A program made the translations under genes and the position numbers. The notes under the pieces are model-generated. The model saw only the letters and a program-made list of their open reading frames with translations, was not told the DNA's origin and did no database searches. From NCBI GenBank assembly GCA_017396025.1, contig JAFQNF010000010.1, positions 1-64,000 of the forward strand: DNA of 64,000 nucleotides, in the 5' to 3' direction. The stretch is from a bacterium. Lineage in GTDB: Bacteria; Cyanobacteriota; Vampirovibrionia; Gastranaerophilales; Gastranaerophilaceae. Numbering within the stretch: the first letter of the stretch is position 1; each line of letters begins with the position of its first letter. This document shows positions 40,530 through 49,731 of the stretch, piece after piece.

Positions 40530-41789
40530 ATGAAAAAGATTTTAGCTATGTTTGCTGTAGTTTTCATGTTAACTTCTTTCAATGCTGCAAATGCTGACGT
40601 TTATAAAGATGTTCCAGCAGATTATTGGGCTAACAAAGAAATCACAGCAGTTGTTAATGACGGTATTCTTTCTCTAGATAAAAAAGCATTTTATCCTGAA
40701 AAAGATGTTACAAGATCAGATTTCAACACAGCGCTTTTAAAGACTTTAGGTCACAGAACAGCTACAATTATTGAAGAAAATCCATTCTCAGATGTAACAT
40801 CTTCAAGAGCTGACTACGGTGATATCTTATTATCATCTAAATTAGGTTTAATCTATGGCTACAACGATGGCACATTTAAACCAGATAGAGTTATGACTAA
40901 AGCAGAAGCTGCTTCTGTTATCAGCCATATCACAAAAGATTACAAAGGTAATGTTAAATCTTTAAACCCATTTGAAGATAAAGCAGATATTCCAGCTTGG
41001 GCTACTCGTCAATATGCTAAAACTATTGACCTTGGCGTTTATGTAAACTACCCAGATGCTGACGAATTATTACCAAACAAAAAATTAAACAGAGCTGAAG
41101 CTGCTGTATTATTACACAAACTAAAACAACAAATCGGCGCTGTTAAAGAACAATATGTAAGCAAAGAAACTCTTCTTTCTACAGAACACTTAGATGTTAC
41201 AAGCAAAGCAGAAGTTGATGAAGTTAAAGTTACAAGCGCAAACAAAATCGTTTTAGCTAAAAACATCATCAAAGGTTACTTCTACACATACTTCACATCT
41301 AAAGATGCAAAAGTTGGCGATGTAGTTACATTCACAGCTAAAGAAGACATCTTCACAAAAGAAGGTACATTAGTAATTCCTGCAAAAACAACAATGAAAG
41401 CAAAAATTACTTCTATTGAACCTAAAAAATGGTGGAACAAAAATGATAAAGTTACTGTAGAATTCGAAACAATGACTTTACCTTCAGGTGTTACTGTTCC
41501 ATTCAAAGCTAACGTATTAAACAACAACGGTGTATTAACAGAAAACAGATGGGCAAAACCTGTTGGTTATACATTAGGTGGTGCTTTAGTTGGTGCTGGC
41601 GCTGGTATTGGTATTGCTAATATGAAAGGCCACGACGATAGCACAGACTCTGGTGTTGCTATCGGTGCTCCTGTTGGTGCTGGTGTTGGTCTATTAACAG
41701 GTTTAACAACTCCTGGTAGAACATACAAAGCAAACGACGGCGACTATGTATGGTTAGAATTAACTCAAGATTTAGTAATTCCTAACTAG
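40530..41789 (+). CDS. Secreted S-layer-homology (SLH) domain protein, paralogue
   Basis: The start is ATG 40530, preceded by GGAGAG and a promoter at 40458. An in-frame extension to 40365 would run through the tRNA-Lys gene. The 419 residues have a signal peptide ending NAANA, three SLH-like modules (VYKDVPADYWANKEI; PFSDVTSSRADYGDILLSS with LGLIYGYNDGTFKP; PFEDKADIPAWATRQYAK), a beta domain (GTLVIPAKTTMKAKI) and a Gly-rich tail (GAPVGAGVGLLTGL). The last block is almost shared with the SLH protein at 26336-27688. Codon use (many GCT/GGT codons) suggests high expression. It probably links the envelope layers. Confidence 0.92.
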   Translation: MKKILAMFAVVFMLTSFNAANADVYKDVPADYWANKEITAVVNDGILSLDKKAFYPEKDVTRSDFNTALLKTLGHRTATIIEENPFSDVTSSRADYGDILLSSKLGLIYGYNDGTFKPDRVMTKAEAASVISHITKDYKGNVKSLNPFEDKADIPAWATRQYAKTIDLGVYVNYPDADELLPNKKLNRAEAAVLLHKLKQQIGAVKEQYVSKETLLSTEHLDVTSKAEVDEVKVTSANKIVLAKNIIKGYFYTYFTSKDAKVGDVVTFTAKEDIFTKEGTLVIPAKTTMKAKITSIEPKKWWNKNDKVTVEFETMTLPSGVTVPFKANVLNNNGVLTENRWAKPVGYTLGGALVGAGAGIGIANMKGHDDSTDSGVAIGAPVGAGVGLLTGLTTPGRTYKANDGDYVWLELTQDLVIPN

Positions 41790-41808
41790 TCTTAGTTAAA
41801 TCAATTTT

Positions 41809-41839
41809 AAAAGCCTCTTGATTCAATCAGGAGGCTTTT
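41809..41839 (+). terminator. Terminator of the second SLH gene
   Basis: AAAAGCCTC / GAGGCTTTTTT around an imperfect inner stem (TTGATTCAATCA). Confidence 0.82.
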
Positions 41840-41849
41840 TTACATGGGG

Positions 41850-41878
41850 TTGAAATATATTTTTGTTCTTGCTATATT
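41850..41878 (+). promoter_or_regulatory. Sigma70 promoter of rpsU
   Basis: TTGAAA (41850-41855) and TATATT (41873-41878) are 17 bases apart, 43 bases before the rpsU start. Confidence 0.65.
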
Positions 41879-41921
41879 TCTATCATAAAGATAAGAAATT
41901 AATGAAGGTGGTGAAAAGCTA

Positions 41922-42095
41922 ATGCCAGAAGTAAGAGTAGGAGATAACGAAAGTATCGAAAGCGCTTTAAAGAGATTTAAAAAGAAAATCCAAAAAGCAG
42001 GTATCCTTTCTGAAATCAAACGTCGTGAACGTTACGAAAAACCTAGCATTAAGAAAAAACGCAAATCTGAAGCAGCTCGCAAAAGACGCGTTTAA
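41922..42095 (+). CDS. rpsU: Small ribosomal subunit protein bS21
   Basis: A 57-codon gene starting [19 protein letters not shown], with a strongly basic C-terminus ([14 protein letters not shown]). This is the usual S21 layout; the protein helps the 30S subunit bind mRNA near the anti-Shine-Dalgarno. AAGGTGGTG lies upstream of the ATG, a promoter at 41850 and a terminator directly after, so it is a single-gene unit. Confidence 0.95.
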   Translation: MPEVRVGDNESIESALKRFKKKIQKAGILSEIKRRERYEKPSIKKKRKSEAARKRRV

Positions 42096-42104
42096 TATAG
42101 ATTT

Positions 42105-42135
42105 AAAAAAGGGAACTTTAATAGTTCCCTTTTTT
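42105..42135. terminator. Bidirectional terminator after rpsU
   Basis: AAAAAAGGGAACT / AGTTCCCTTTTTT with a short loop lies between convergent genes. Confidence 0.88.
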
Positions 42136-42136
42136 A

Positions 42137-43274
42137 TTATTTATTCTTTGGTTTAAATAAGCCAAACGTATTAAATACATCTTTTACTTTTGAGCCTAAT
42201 GATGGTTTTGCCACCTTTTGAGATTTTTGAGCTGCGCTCGCCGCTTCAAGTTTTGCTTTGTATGAATCTTTAATTACTTCTGTAATTGGTTTTGGTGTTG
42301 TATCAATTTTTATAACTTTTCCATCTTTTCCAATTATTTCCGTCACATTAACAGCGCTAGGAGTCACTTTTGTTTCTACTGGCGTTGCACCAGCCATAGA
42401 CTCTGGCAATTCAATAACTGGACTTGGAGTTGATGGTGGAGGCAATTCTATAACATCAGGAGTTGTAGACTTTGGTGCTTCCAACAATTTTACTTCCTTT
42501 CCAGCTGGCAATTGTTTTATTTCTTGAGCTGCTGGAAGTTCAGGAGTTACTGCTTTTTTACCAGAAGGAAGTTGTGGTCTTGCTTCAGATGATTCAACAT
42601 AAATAACATTATCATTATTTACGTGAACTGTAGGTTTTTTAATTGAAGCAATTATTTTAGAAATATTAGCATAGCCAGTTTTATATGCTGTTTTTGCATA
42701 TTTCGGTAAATCAGTTAGACATTTACCAGCTGCTTTCCAAGCAGACATTCCTTGAGTGTTAACCCCAACTGCTTTTAATGAAGCTTTTGCACCAGCAACA
42801 GATGCACCAACAGTAAATGTACCAGAACCCATATCTTTCCAAGCTTCAGCTGCCTGAGCATCAGTTACTGCATTACTTTGTTTTTGAATACCTTTAGCAA
42901 TTTGAATACCACCACCAATAATACCTGCGCCAACCATTACTGGAGCAGCTGCACCACCTGTTATAACAATAAGAGCTGCAGCACCAAGAGCAGATAAAGC
43001 AGTAATAGCAATATTTTTAGGAGAAGAAAATATGTTCTTAATAGGAGCAACAAGTCCTTTTCCAAAGTTAACTAATTTTTCGCCAAAGCTGATTTTACCA
43101 TCATCCATACCATCTTTTGAAAGATATACATCTGATTTCAAATTATATGATTGAAGTCTCATATCTCTATCAACTTCAGCTAATACAGAGTTCCCAAAGT
43201 AGCGTCTTTCAGCTGCTTGAGCTCTACATTTTTCTGCCATTAATTCTTTTGTATTTATACTTAAATAAGACATA
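42137..43274 (-). CDS. Uncharacterised protein of the DGKISF family (member 2)
   Basis: From ATG 43274 the protein has 378 residues. It shows DGKISFGEKLVNFGKG, then NIFSSPKNIAITAL, two hydrophobic Gly/Ala-rich segments, AWKDMGSGTFTVGASVAGA, and a Pro/Lys/Glu-rich low-complexity region (about 240-330) with repeated LPAGK and VIELP units. The first half matches the order of blocks in 29699-30562. The Pro-rich part could span the periplasm, as in TonB-like linkers, but no TonB domain follows. Function unknown. It is convergent with rpsU. Confidence 0.75.
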
Positions 43275-43350
43275 AACCAACCCAAAAATTACTAACCGTA
43301 TTTATATAAAGTTATTTTTTCAAAAGAAATTGCTCTTTTATAAAAAAATG

Positions 43351-44256
43351 TTAATCATTTCCTTTCAAACCGCTCATCTGCGCTATTTCTTCAGGAGTAC
43401 ATTTAACATATCTACCATTTTCATCAAATTTATAAGCAATTATTTCTGGTTCATTTAATTTTGCAATTAATTTCATAGCCTTCTTTTTATCATACTGACG
43501 TGTTCCATCTTTTTTCTTTATTTCAACATCATCTGCAGAAAACAAATAATATCCTTTAATTTTTTTCGTTTTACCACTTAACACGTTATAAACAGAAACA
43601 CGAGAACAGCCAAGTTCTTCAATAAGTGCTGTTTGATTAGCGAACTTCATTTGTTTTCCAGCTTCATCAACCGCATATAACGCTGTTTCTATTGGGTTAG
43701 AAGAAAGAATCTGTTGTATTTTTTTCGATTCAACAATAATAGAACCATCTTGCATAATTGTTTCAACTTTAGATGCTTTTACAATAGTATGTCCTGCAAT
43801 AGTCTTAACCTCGCCATCATAAACCTCAGCGATTGAAACTTCTTTTCTTCCCAAGCCTTTTGCAAGCGCTTCTCTATCTAAATATTTTTTATATTTACCA
43901 TTAACATCAATTGCGTAAACAGCTTTAGGATAAGCTTTTTTCTGTAGCAATCTTGCTACCTTTTGCATATCAAAATATAATGTACCATTTGCACCGATTT
44001 TTTCTAGATCACGAGCATAGGCAACAACATAATTATCTACCATATTTACTCGACCCGCCAAACTTGCATTAATCAAAGGAAGATTCATACCTGTTTTTGC
44101 AGACATATCAGCTAAAGACTCAAATCTTTCACAATTCATATCTTTATCTATTCTGTAAACAGCTTCTTTACCAAAACTTACAGAAGAAACCTGTGCAATA
44201 TTTGCACTTTTCAATGGATACTTATACATATTTAATGCAATCGGCGGAATCTTCAT
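43351..44256 (-). CDS. Protein with tandem NUMOD/IENR1-like repeats and SFG N-terminus
   Basis: The 301 residues begin MKIPPIALNMYKYPLKSANI and reach SVSFGKEAVY (the shared N-terminal signature). Three full copies and one partial copy of an 80-residue unit follow, starting near 32, 111, 191 and 271. Each reads [Val/Leu]-Tyr-x-[Ile/Val]-Asp-x-x-Gly, then a short helix pair like LAKGLGRKEVSIAEVYDGEV, then a Gly-Tyr/His strand and DGS/NGT plus a basic helix. This resembles the NUMOD/IENR1 DNA-binding motifs of homing endonucleases, but no nuclease domain is present. It may bind DNA at several half-sites. Just upstream on the strand is rex. Confidence 0.72.
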   Translation of the reverse strand: MKIPPIALNMYKYPLKSANIAQVSSVSFGKEAVYRIDKDMNCERFESLADMSAKTGMNLPLINASLAGRVNMVDNYVVAYARDLEKIGANGTLYFDMQKVARLLQKKAYPKAVYAIDVNGKYKKYLDREALAKGLGRKEVSIAEVYDGEVKTIAGHTIVKASKVETIMQDGSIIVESKKIQQILSSNPIETALYAVDEAGKQMKFANQTALIEELGCSRVSVYNVLSGKTKKIKGYYLFSADDVEIKKKDGTRQYDKKKAMKLIAKLNEPEIIAYKFDENGRYVKCTPEEIAQMSGLKGND

Positions 44257-44292
44257 AATACTGTATTTAACACCGATAAATATATTTTTTGC

Positions 44293-44913
44293 TTACACAT
44301 TAAGATTTACTGTAAATTGCAAAAAGTTACCAATTAAATTTTCATTCCAAACTTGGACATCTTTTGGAACAGACAACACACACGGCGTAAAATTCCAAAT
44401 ATACTTTATTCCAGCATTAATAAGATAATCAGAAACATCTTGAGCATGCTGTCTTGGAACAGTAAGAATAGCTATTTTGGCATCATATTTTTTTGCATAT
44501 TTTGGAAATTCATTCAGATTAAAAATTTCTTTACCGTTAATCATAGAACCAATTTTTTCTGGAGAATTATCAAATAAAGCAGAAATATTAAATCCATAAG
44601 CTTCAAAATTATCATATTTTGCAAGTGCCATTCCTAAATTACCAGCACCTATAATAAAAGCCGTTTTAACTTCTTTGAATTTTAAAGTCTGTTCTATTAA
44701 AATTTTTAATTCTTTCGCCTTATAGCCAACTTTACATTTTCCTTTGTAGTTCAAAAGAGCAATATCCTTACGAACTTGAGTATTATCAACATGTAATAAT
44801 TCTGCAATTTGAGGACTTGAAATATATTCTATACCCTTTTCAATATAATCCGTCAAAATACTATGATATAAAGTTAATCTATTAATTACTTTATCTGAAA
44901 GAGTTTTTTTCAT
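44293..44913 (-). CDS. rex: Redox-sensing transcriptional repressor Rex
   Basis: Rex represses fermentation genes until NADH rises. The 206 residues have an N-terminal winged helix (TLYHSILTDYIEKGIEYISS, then IAELLHVDNTQVRKDIALL) and a Rossmann NADH domain with AFIIGAGNLGMALA near residue 84, then ALFDNSPEKIG and a C-terminal swapped helix. It lies directly downstream of adhE, a classic Rex target, on the same strand, with a hairpin in between. I could not find a convincing Rex operator in front of adhE. Confidence 0.95.
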   Translation of the reverse strand: MKKTLSDKVINRLTLYHSILTDYIEKGIEYISSPQIAELLHVDNTQVRKDIALLNYKGKCKVGYKAKELKILIEQTLKFKEVKTAFIIGAGNLGMALAKYDNFEAYGFNISALFDNSPEKIGSMINGKEIFNLNEFPKYAKKYDAKIAILTVPRQHAQDVSDYLINAGIKYIWNFTPCVLSVPKDVQVWNENLIGNFLQFTVNLNV

Positions 44914-44930
44914 AACCTAACCTCATCAAA

Positions 44931-44965
44931 AAAGAAGAGGAACGTTTATCACGTTCCTCTTTCTG
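44931..44965 (-). terminator. Hairpin between adhE and rex
   Basis: AGAGGAACGT / ACGTTCCTCT is a perfect 10-bp stem, followed on the minus strand by TCTTTTTT. It probably terminates or attenuates adhE transcription before rex. Confidence 0.75.
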
Positions 44966-44975
44966 AACTATCTAA

Positions 44976-47588
44976 CTACACAACACCATTATATGCGTCA
45001 ATGTAAATTTGTTTAATATCAGCCAATAATGGATATACTGGGTTTGCACCTGTACATTGGTCATCATAAGCTAATTCAACTAATTCATCTAGGTTGTCCA
45101 TAAATGTCTTTTCATCAACCCCAAAATCTTTAATAGAATTTGGAAGATTAATAGCTTTCATCAATGTATCAACAGCATTAATTAATAACTCAACTTTTTC
45201 ATCATCATTTTTACCACCAAGATTAAGTTCGTCAGCAATTTGACCAAATTTAACCTTTGCATTTGGGAATTTATATTGTGGGAATGTAGCTTGTTTTTTA
45301 GGCGCATCAGACGCATTGAATTTCATAATTTGTCTGATTAATAATGCATTAGCTACACCGTGTGGTACATGATACATAGCACCAAGTTTGTGAGCCATAG
45401 AGTGACATAAGCCCAAGAATGAATTAGAGAATGCCATACCTGCGATTGTTGCAGCATAGTGCATTTTTTCTCTAGCAATTGGGTCTGAAGCACCATTAGT
45501 GTATGATCTTTCTAAATATTTGAATACTAATTTAATAGCTTCTAATGCATTAGAATTTGTAAAGTTTGTAGCCATACAAGATACATATGCTTCAATTGAG
45601 TGAACTAATGCATCAATACCTGATGCAGAAGTTAGACCTTTTGGCATACTATCTACAAAGTTAGGGTCAACAATCGCCATATTAGGTGTTAGAGCATAAT
45701 CAGCAATAGCGTATTTAACTTGCGCTTCTTCATCCGTAATAATAGAGAATGGTGTTACTTCTGAACCAGTACCAGATGTTGTAGGAATAGCAACCATAAT
45801 AGCTTTTTTACCCAAATCAGGAATAGCACAAATTCTTTTTCTGATATCCATAAATCTCATAGCAATATCTTCGAAGTTTGTATCTGGTTGTTCATACATT
45901 AACCACATAATTTTTGCAGCATCCATTGGAGAACCACCACCTAATGCAATAATCACATCTGGTTCAAATGGTCTTAAAATAGTTAATGCTTGGTTAATTG
46001 TAGATAATGTTGGATCTGGTTTAACATCAAAAAATACTTCATGTTCAATACCAATTTCATCTAAAACTTTTGTGATAGTATCTACTGCACCAGAATTAAA
46101 TAAAAATCTATCTGTTACAATAAATGCTCGTTTTTTGCCTTCTAATTCACGAAGAGCTAAATCTGTAGCACCTCTTTTAAAGTAAATTTTAGATGGAACT
46201 TTAAACCACAACATATTTTCTCTCCTTTCAGCAACGGTTTTGTAGTTCAATAAATTTTCAACGCCTACGTTGCCTGAAACAGCATTTTTGCCCCAAGAAC
46301 CGCAGCCTAAAGTTAAAGATGGTTCTAACTTAAAGTTATATAAATCACCAATACCACCTTGTGAAGATGGAGAGTTAATTAAAACTCTACAAGTTGGCAT
46401 TTTTTCAGCATATTCATTAATTCTAACTTGAGAACGTTCATCCGTATATAAAACAGCAGTATGACCAGCACCACCTTTATAAACAAGCTCATAAGCCATT
46501 TCAGCAGCTTCTTCATAATTTGCAGCTCTATACATTGATAAGATTGGAGATAATTTTTCTCTTGAGAATGGATCTTCCCAATCTACAGATGGTCTTTCTG
46601 CTAATAAAATTTTCGCATCTACAGGTACTTCAAAACCTGCCAATTGTGCAATTTTATAAGCTGGCTGTCCAACAATATTTGGATGAGCAGTACCACGTTT
46701 TGGATCGATAAATGGTAAATCAATCATTTTTTGTTGTTCAGCTTCACTTACTAAATAAGCACCTCTATATTGGAATTCCTTTTTTACTTCTTCATAAACA
46801 CTGTCTACAACAATAACAGCTTGTTCTGAAGCACAAATCATACCATTATCAAATGTTTTTGACATTAAAATTGAAGAAACAGCCATTTTAATATCTGCGG
46901 TTTCATCAATCACAGCAGAAGTATTACCAGGACCTACACCTAGAGCTGGGTTACCAGATGAGTATGCAGCTTTAACCATGCCAGGACCACCTGTTGCCAA
47001 AATGCAATCAATTGAAGAAGATGTCATTAAACCATTAGTTAATTCTAATGATGGAACATCAATCCAACCAATAATATCTTCTGGAGCACCTGCTTTAACA
47101 GCAGCATCTAAAACCAATTTAGCAGCTGTAATTGTGCAGTTTTTTGCTCTTGGGTGTGGAGAGAAAATGATACCATTTCTAGTTTTTAGCGCAATTAACG
47201 CTTTAAATATTGCAGTGGAAGTTGGGTTTGTTGTTGGAATAACTCCAGCAATAACACCTAAAGGTTCTGCAACAATTTTAATACCATTTGCTTTATCTTC
47301 TCTAATAATGCCACAAGTCTTAGCATGTTTATGTTTGTTATAAATATATTCAGAAGCGTAATGATTTTTAATTATTTTATCTTCTAAAACTCCCATACCA
47401 GTTTCTTCTACAGCCATTCTTGCAAGAGATATGCGTGCTTTATTTGCAGCTGTAGCAGCTGCTTTAAAAATAGCATCAACTTGTTCTTGAGAATAAGTTT
47501 CAAAAATCTTTTGGGCTTTTCTAACTCTAGAAATCAATTCTTCCAATTGTTCTATTGTTTCAACTACTTTTACTGTTTCTGTAGTCAT
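44976..47588 (-). CDS. adhE: Bifunctional acetaldehyde-CoA / alcohol dehydrogenase AdhE
   Basis: It reduces acetyl-CoA to acetaldehyde and then ethanol, regenerating two NAD+. The 870 residues are full length. The N-terminal aldehyde dehydrogenase half shows the catalytic Cys in NGMICASEQAVIVV (about 248) and GGAGHTAVLYT. The C-terminal iron alcohol dehydrogenase half (from about 455) shows ALGGGSPMDAAKIMW, TTSGTGSEVTPFS, HSIEAYVS and HSMAHKLGAMYHVPHG with the metal His residues. AAGGAG precedes the ATG. Regulation by the adjacent Rex is likely. The enzyme implies mixed-acid or ethanol fermentation. Confidence 0.97.
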   Translation of the reverse strand: MTTETVKVVETIEQLEELISRVRKAQKIFETYSQEQVDAIFKAAATAANKARISLARMAVEETGMGVLEDKIIKNHYASEYIYNKHKHAKTCGIIREDKANGIKIVAEPLGVIAGVIPTTNPTSTAIFKALIALKTRNGIIFSPHPRAKNCTITAAKLVLDAAVKAGAPEDIIGWIDVPSLELTNGLMTSSSIDCILATGGPGMVKAAYSSGNPALGVGPGNTSAVIDETADIKMAVSSILMSKTFDNGMICASEQAVIVVDSVYEEVKKEFQYRGAYLVSEAEQQKMIDLPFIDPKRGTAHPNIVGQPAYKIAQLAGFEVPVDAKILLAERPSVDWEDPFSREKLSPILSMYRAANYEEAAEMAYELVYKGGAGHTAVLYTDERSQVRINEYAEKMPTCRVLINSPSSQGGIGDLYNFKLEPSLTLGCGSWGKNAVSGNVGVENLLNYKTVAERRENMLWFKVPSKIYFKRGATDLALRELEGKKRAFIVTDRFLFNSGAVDTITKVLDEIGIEHEVFFDVKPDPTLSTINQALTILRPFEPDVIIALGGGSPMDAAKIMWLMYEQPDTNFEDIAMRFMDIRKRICAIPDLGKKAIMVAIPTTSGTGSEVTPFSIITDEEAQVKYAIADYALTPNMAIVDPNFVDSMPKGLTSASGIDALVHSIEAYVSCMATNFTNSNALEAIKLVFKYLERSYTNGASDPIAREKMHYAATIAGMAFSNSFLGLCHSMAHKLGAMYHVPHGVANALLIRQIMKFNASDAPKKQATFPQYKFPNAKVKFGQIADELNLGGKNDDEKVELLINAVDTLMKAINLPNSIKDFGVDEKTFMDNLDELVELAYDDQCTGANPVYPLLADIKQIYIDAYNGVV

Positions 47589-47691
47589 AATGTTTCGGCT
47601 CCTTTTCGTGAATAAAATCTCTATTTATAATACATCATAAATTTCCATGAAAGTCAACGAAATCAGATATTAAAAATATATAAAGAAACAA

Positions 47692-47727
47692 AAAGAGCCG
47701 CTATCAATTTCTTGATAACGGCTCTTT
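47692..47727 (-). terminator. Terminator after the GH77-like gene
   Basis: AGAGCCG-x-TATCAA / TTGATA-x-CGGCTCT with one mismatch is followed by TTTTTG on the minus strand. Confidence 0.8.
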
Positions 47728-47742
47728 CTCTTAATGACTATT

Positions 47743-49599
47743 TTATGCGTTCAGAATAGTTCTATCCGCTTCTTCTGTTGTCATTGGTCCTTGTTGTTTT
47801 AGTATATTTGCGAAATGCTCTAATTTATGAGTTAAAGTAGATGGTCTACCAAACTGTTTTGCTTTTAAAGCTTTAGCTAATGCATCCGCAGTATTTAGTC
47901 CTCTACCTTTTGCCAAGTTCTCATGATATTGTTTTTCATAATCTCTTGGTGCACGGTATGACCAGTTTCCATCTGTTGTATTTGGAACATTGATTCTTCT
48001 TCTTGAACCGAATAAATCAGGAAGTGTTGCAAACTGATTTTTTGTAGTAAACAGTTCTGCATATACAGCTTCAGATAGTTTAGCAGGAGATGAAGACAAT
48101 TCTGCAGGGTTTAAATGCAAGTCGTAAGCCAAATAACCAGAACGTTCACGACCATTTTCTACTTGTTCCATTAAACTATAATCATCATGTGTTCCAGGTC
48201 CAATTGTATACTCTCCTGGCTTCATATTTTGATATTTGTTATCACCACGAGATTCATAATATTTTACTCTACCCCAGTTATCACCACCATATCTAGTGAT
48301 ATGAATTAGAGTTGTACCTAAACCTTTTACAGCATCTAAAGAATCATAAGAATTACCACCTAATAATTCTAAGAAAATTTTATCGTGAGCTACTTTATTT
48401 TTATCTGCAGCCTTTAGAACTATGTCTTTAATGATTTTTCTTCCACCATTTGGAACTCGTGGTTGATGAATTAATTTGTGACCTAATTTGTTACCATTGT
48501 TATCAAATACAGATTGACCTTTATTTGTCCAAGGTTCACAAATTAATGGGTTAATCAATTGCCAAGCAGCATCAATTCTTACACCATCATAACGTTTGAA
48601 GAATGTATCAAATTTATTATATAAAAGTTCTCCTGCTTCACCATTTAATTCTTCAAAGTTAATTGCAGGGGACCAGCAAGAAAACTTACCGCTATCAAGT
48701 TCGCAACCAAATTCATATGTTGGATAAAATGCTGATTTATGAGCCCAAAAATCTTTTTGAGAAAAACCAATTTGGCAATCACCATAAATATCTATACCTT
48801 GTTTGTTAAACTCAGCTTTAGATTCTTTTTGTTGTTTATCAGCAATAAATTGAACAAATTGTTCAAAATCAACAACATTATTGCCAGCTTCATCTTTCAC
48901 ATATTTTAACTGAGCAATTCTTTCTTGATCGCCTTGTTTTGTTGCAAATATATTTTGGTCTCTTTGTGACCAATTTCGCATATCCCCAGAACCATTTGCA
49001 ATTGCAGCAGCTTCAAATAAAGCATCGCGTTCTACCCAATATGCATTATCTTTTTTAAACTTATCAAAATCTTTCTTCATAGGTGAAGTTTCATCAAGTT
49101 TTTGAAAACGTGCATATGCTTTTCTAAGCATTGCTTTTTGACCATCTGGAGCAAATACATTATCGTATTTTACATTGTCATGGTCAGTAGTTCTTTGCAT
49201 ATAATCAGATTTCATATCTGCAGGTGTCAACAATTTACCGTATGATTCACCTTGTAATTTTGTCAAATCAATAATATGCATACCTAGCGAAAAACCTGTT
49301 CCTGAATATGGAGAACGAACATAATTTGAAATTTCACCTTGAGGTTGTAATTGAATTGAATTTACGCCACACATTGTTTTCAACAAACCTGCCATTTTTT
49401 GTGCATCAGTTGAAAAACTTGTACCAATACCTGTATCATTTTTAGCTGTTGGAACACTAAAATCAAAAACAGTTGCAGTTGTTTTATCAATACCTAATTG
49501 TTTTCTTGCATCATTTAATGTTTTTTCATACTCTTTTTTTTCTGGCGTTGTTAAAGCTCTACCAAAAGACGCCGATGATTGAATGCTAGCAATTTTCAT
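47743..49599 (-). CDS. GH77-like 4-alpha-glucanotransferase with SFG N-terminus
   Basis: About 618 residues from ATG 49599 (AGGAG 6 bases upstream). The N-terminus SIQSSASFGRAL carries the shared SFG signature. The catalytic part resembles MalQ/amylomaltase: SNYVRSPYSGTGFS, GIDIYGDCQIG, KRYDGVRIDAAWQL with the likely nucleophile Asp, KIFLELLGGN with the likely acid Glu, and GPGTHDDYSLM. It would transfer maltodextrin chains during glycogen breakdown. The protein is divergent and longer than usual MalQ cores, so the activity needs proof. It fits with the GT5 glycogen-synthase-like gene 8 kb away. Confidence 0.72.
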   Translation of the reverse strand: MKIASIQSSASFGRALTTPEKKEYEKTLNDARKQLGIDKTTATVFDFSVPTAKNDTGIGTSFSTDAQKMAGLLKTMCGVNSIQLQPQGEISNYVRSPYSGTGFSLGMHIIDLTKLQGESYGKLLTPADMKSDYMQRTTDHDNVKYDNVFAPDGQKAMLRKAYARFQKLDETSPMKKDFDKFKKDNAYWVERDALFEAAAIANGSGDMRNWSQRDQNIFATKQGDQERIAQLKYVKDEAGNNVVDFEQFVQFIADKQQKESKAEFNKQGIDIYGDCQIGFSQKDFWAHKSAFYPTYEFGCELDSGKFSCWSPAINFEELNGEAGELLYNKFDTFFKRYDGVRIDAAWQLINPLICEPWTNKGQSVFDNNGNKLGHKLIHQPRVPNGGRKIIKDIVLKAADKNKVAHDKIFLELLGGNSYDSLDAVKGLGTTLIHITRYGGDNWGRVKYYESRGDNKYQNMKPGEYTIGPGTHDDYSLMEQVENGRERSGYLAYDLHLNPAELSSSPAKLSEAVYAELFTTKNQFATLPDLFGSRRRINVPNTTDGNWSYRAPRDYEKQYHENLAKGRGLNTADALAKALKAKQFGRPSTLTHKLEHFANILKQQGPMTTEEADRTILNA

Positions 49600-49676
49600 C
49601 ACATACTCCTAATTTATAAAAAGACCTGTCTATATAATACCTGTAAAAATATTTTTTGCTATTTAAAACATTAATC

Positions 49677-49705
49677 TTAACAAAATAGCGAAAATATGGT
49701 ATCTT
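49677..49705 (+). promoter_or_regulatory. Sigma70-like promoter of the NSS transporter gene
   Basis: TTAACA (49677-49682) and TATCTT (49700-49705) are 17 bases apart, 26 bases before ATG 49732. Confidence 0.5.
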
Positions 49706-49731
49706 TTTTGTGTAAAAACTAGGGTGATATT

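Noticed and set aside
44353..44577. Plus-strand open frame inside rex and similar antisense frames in other genes
   Set aside because: These lie opposite well-supported genes, have no ribosome sites, and their residue composition is what AT-rich reverse frames give by chance.
47589..47700. Rex operator in front of adhE
   Set aside because: No good match to the TTGTGAA-N4-TTCACAA type palindrome was found by eye, although regulation by the adjacent Rex is expected.
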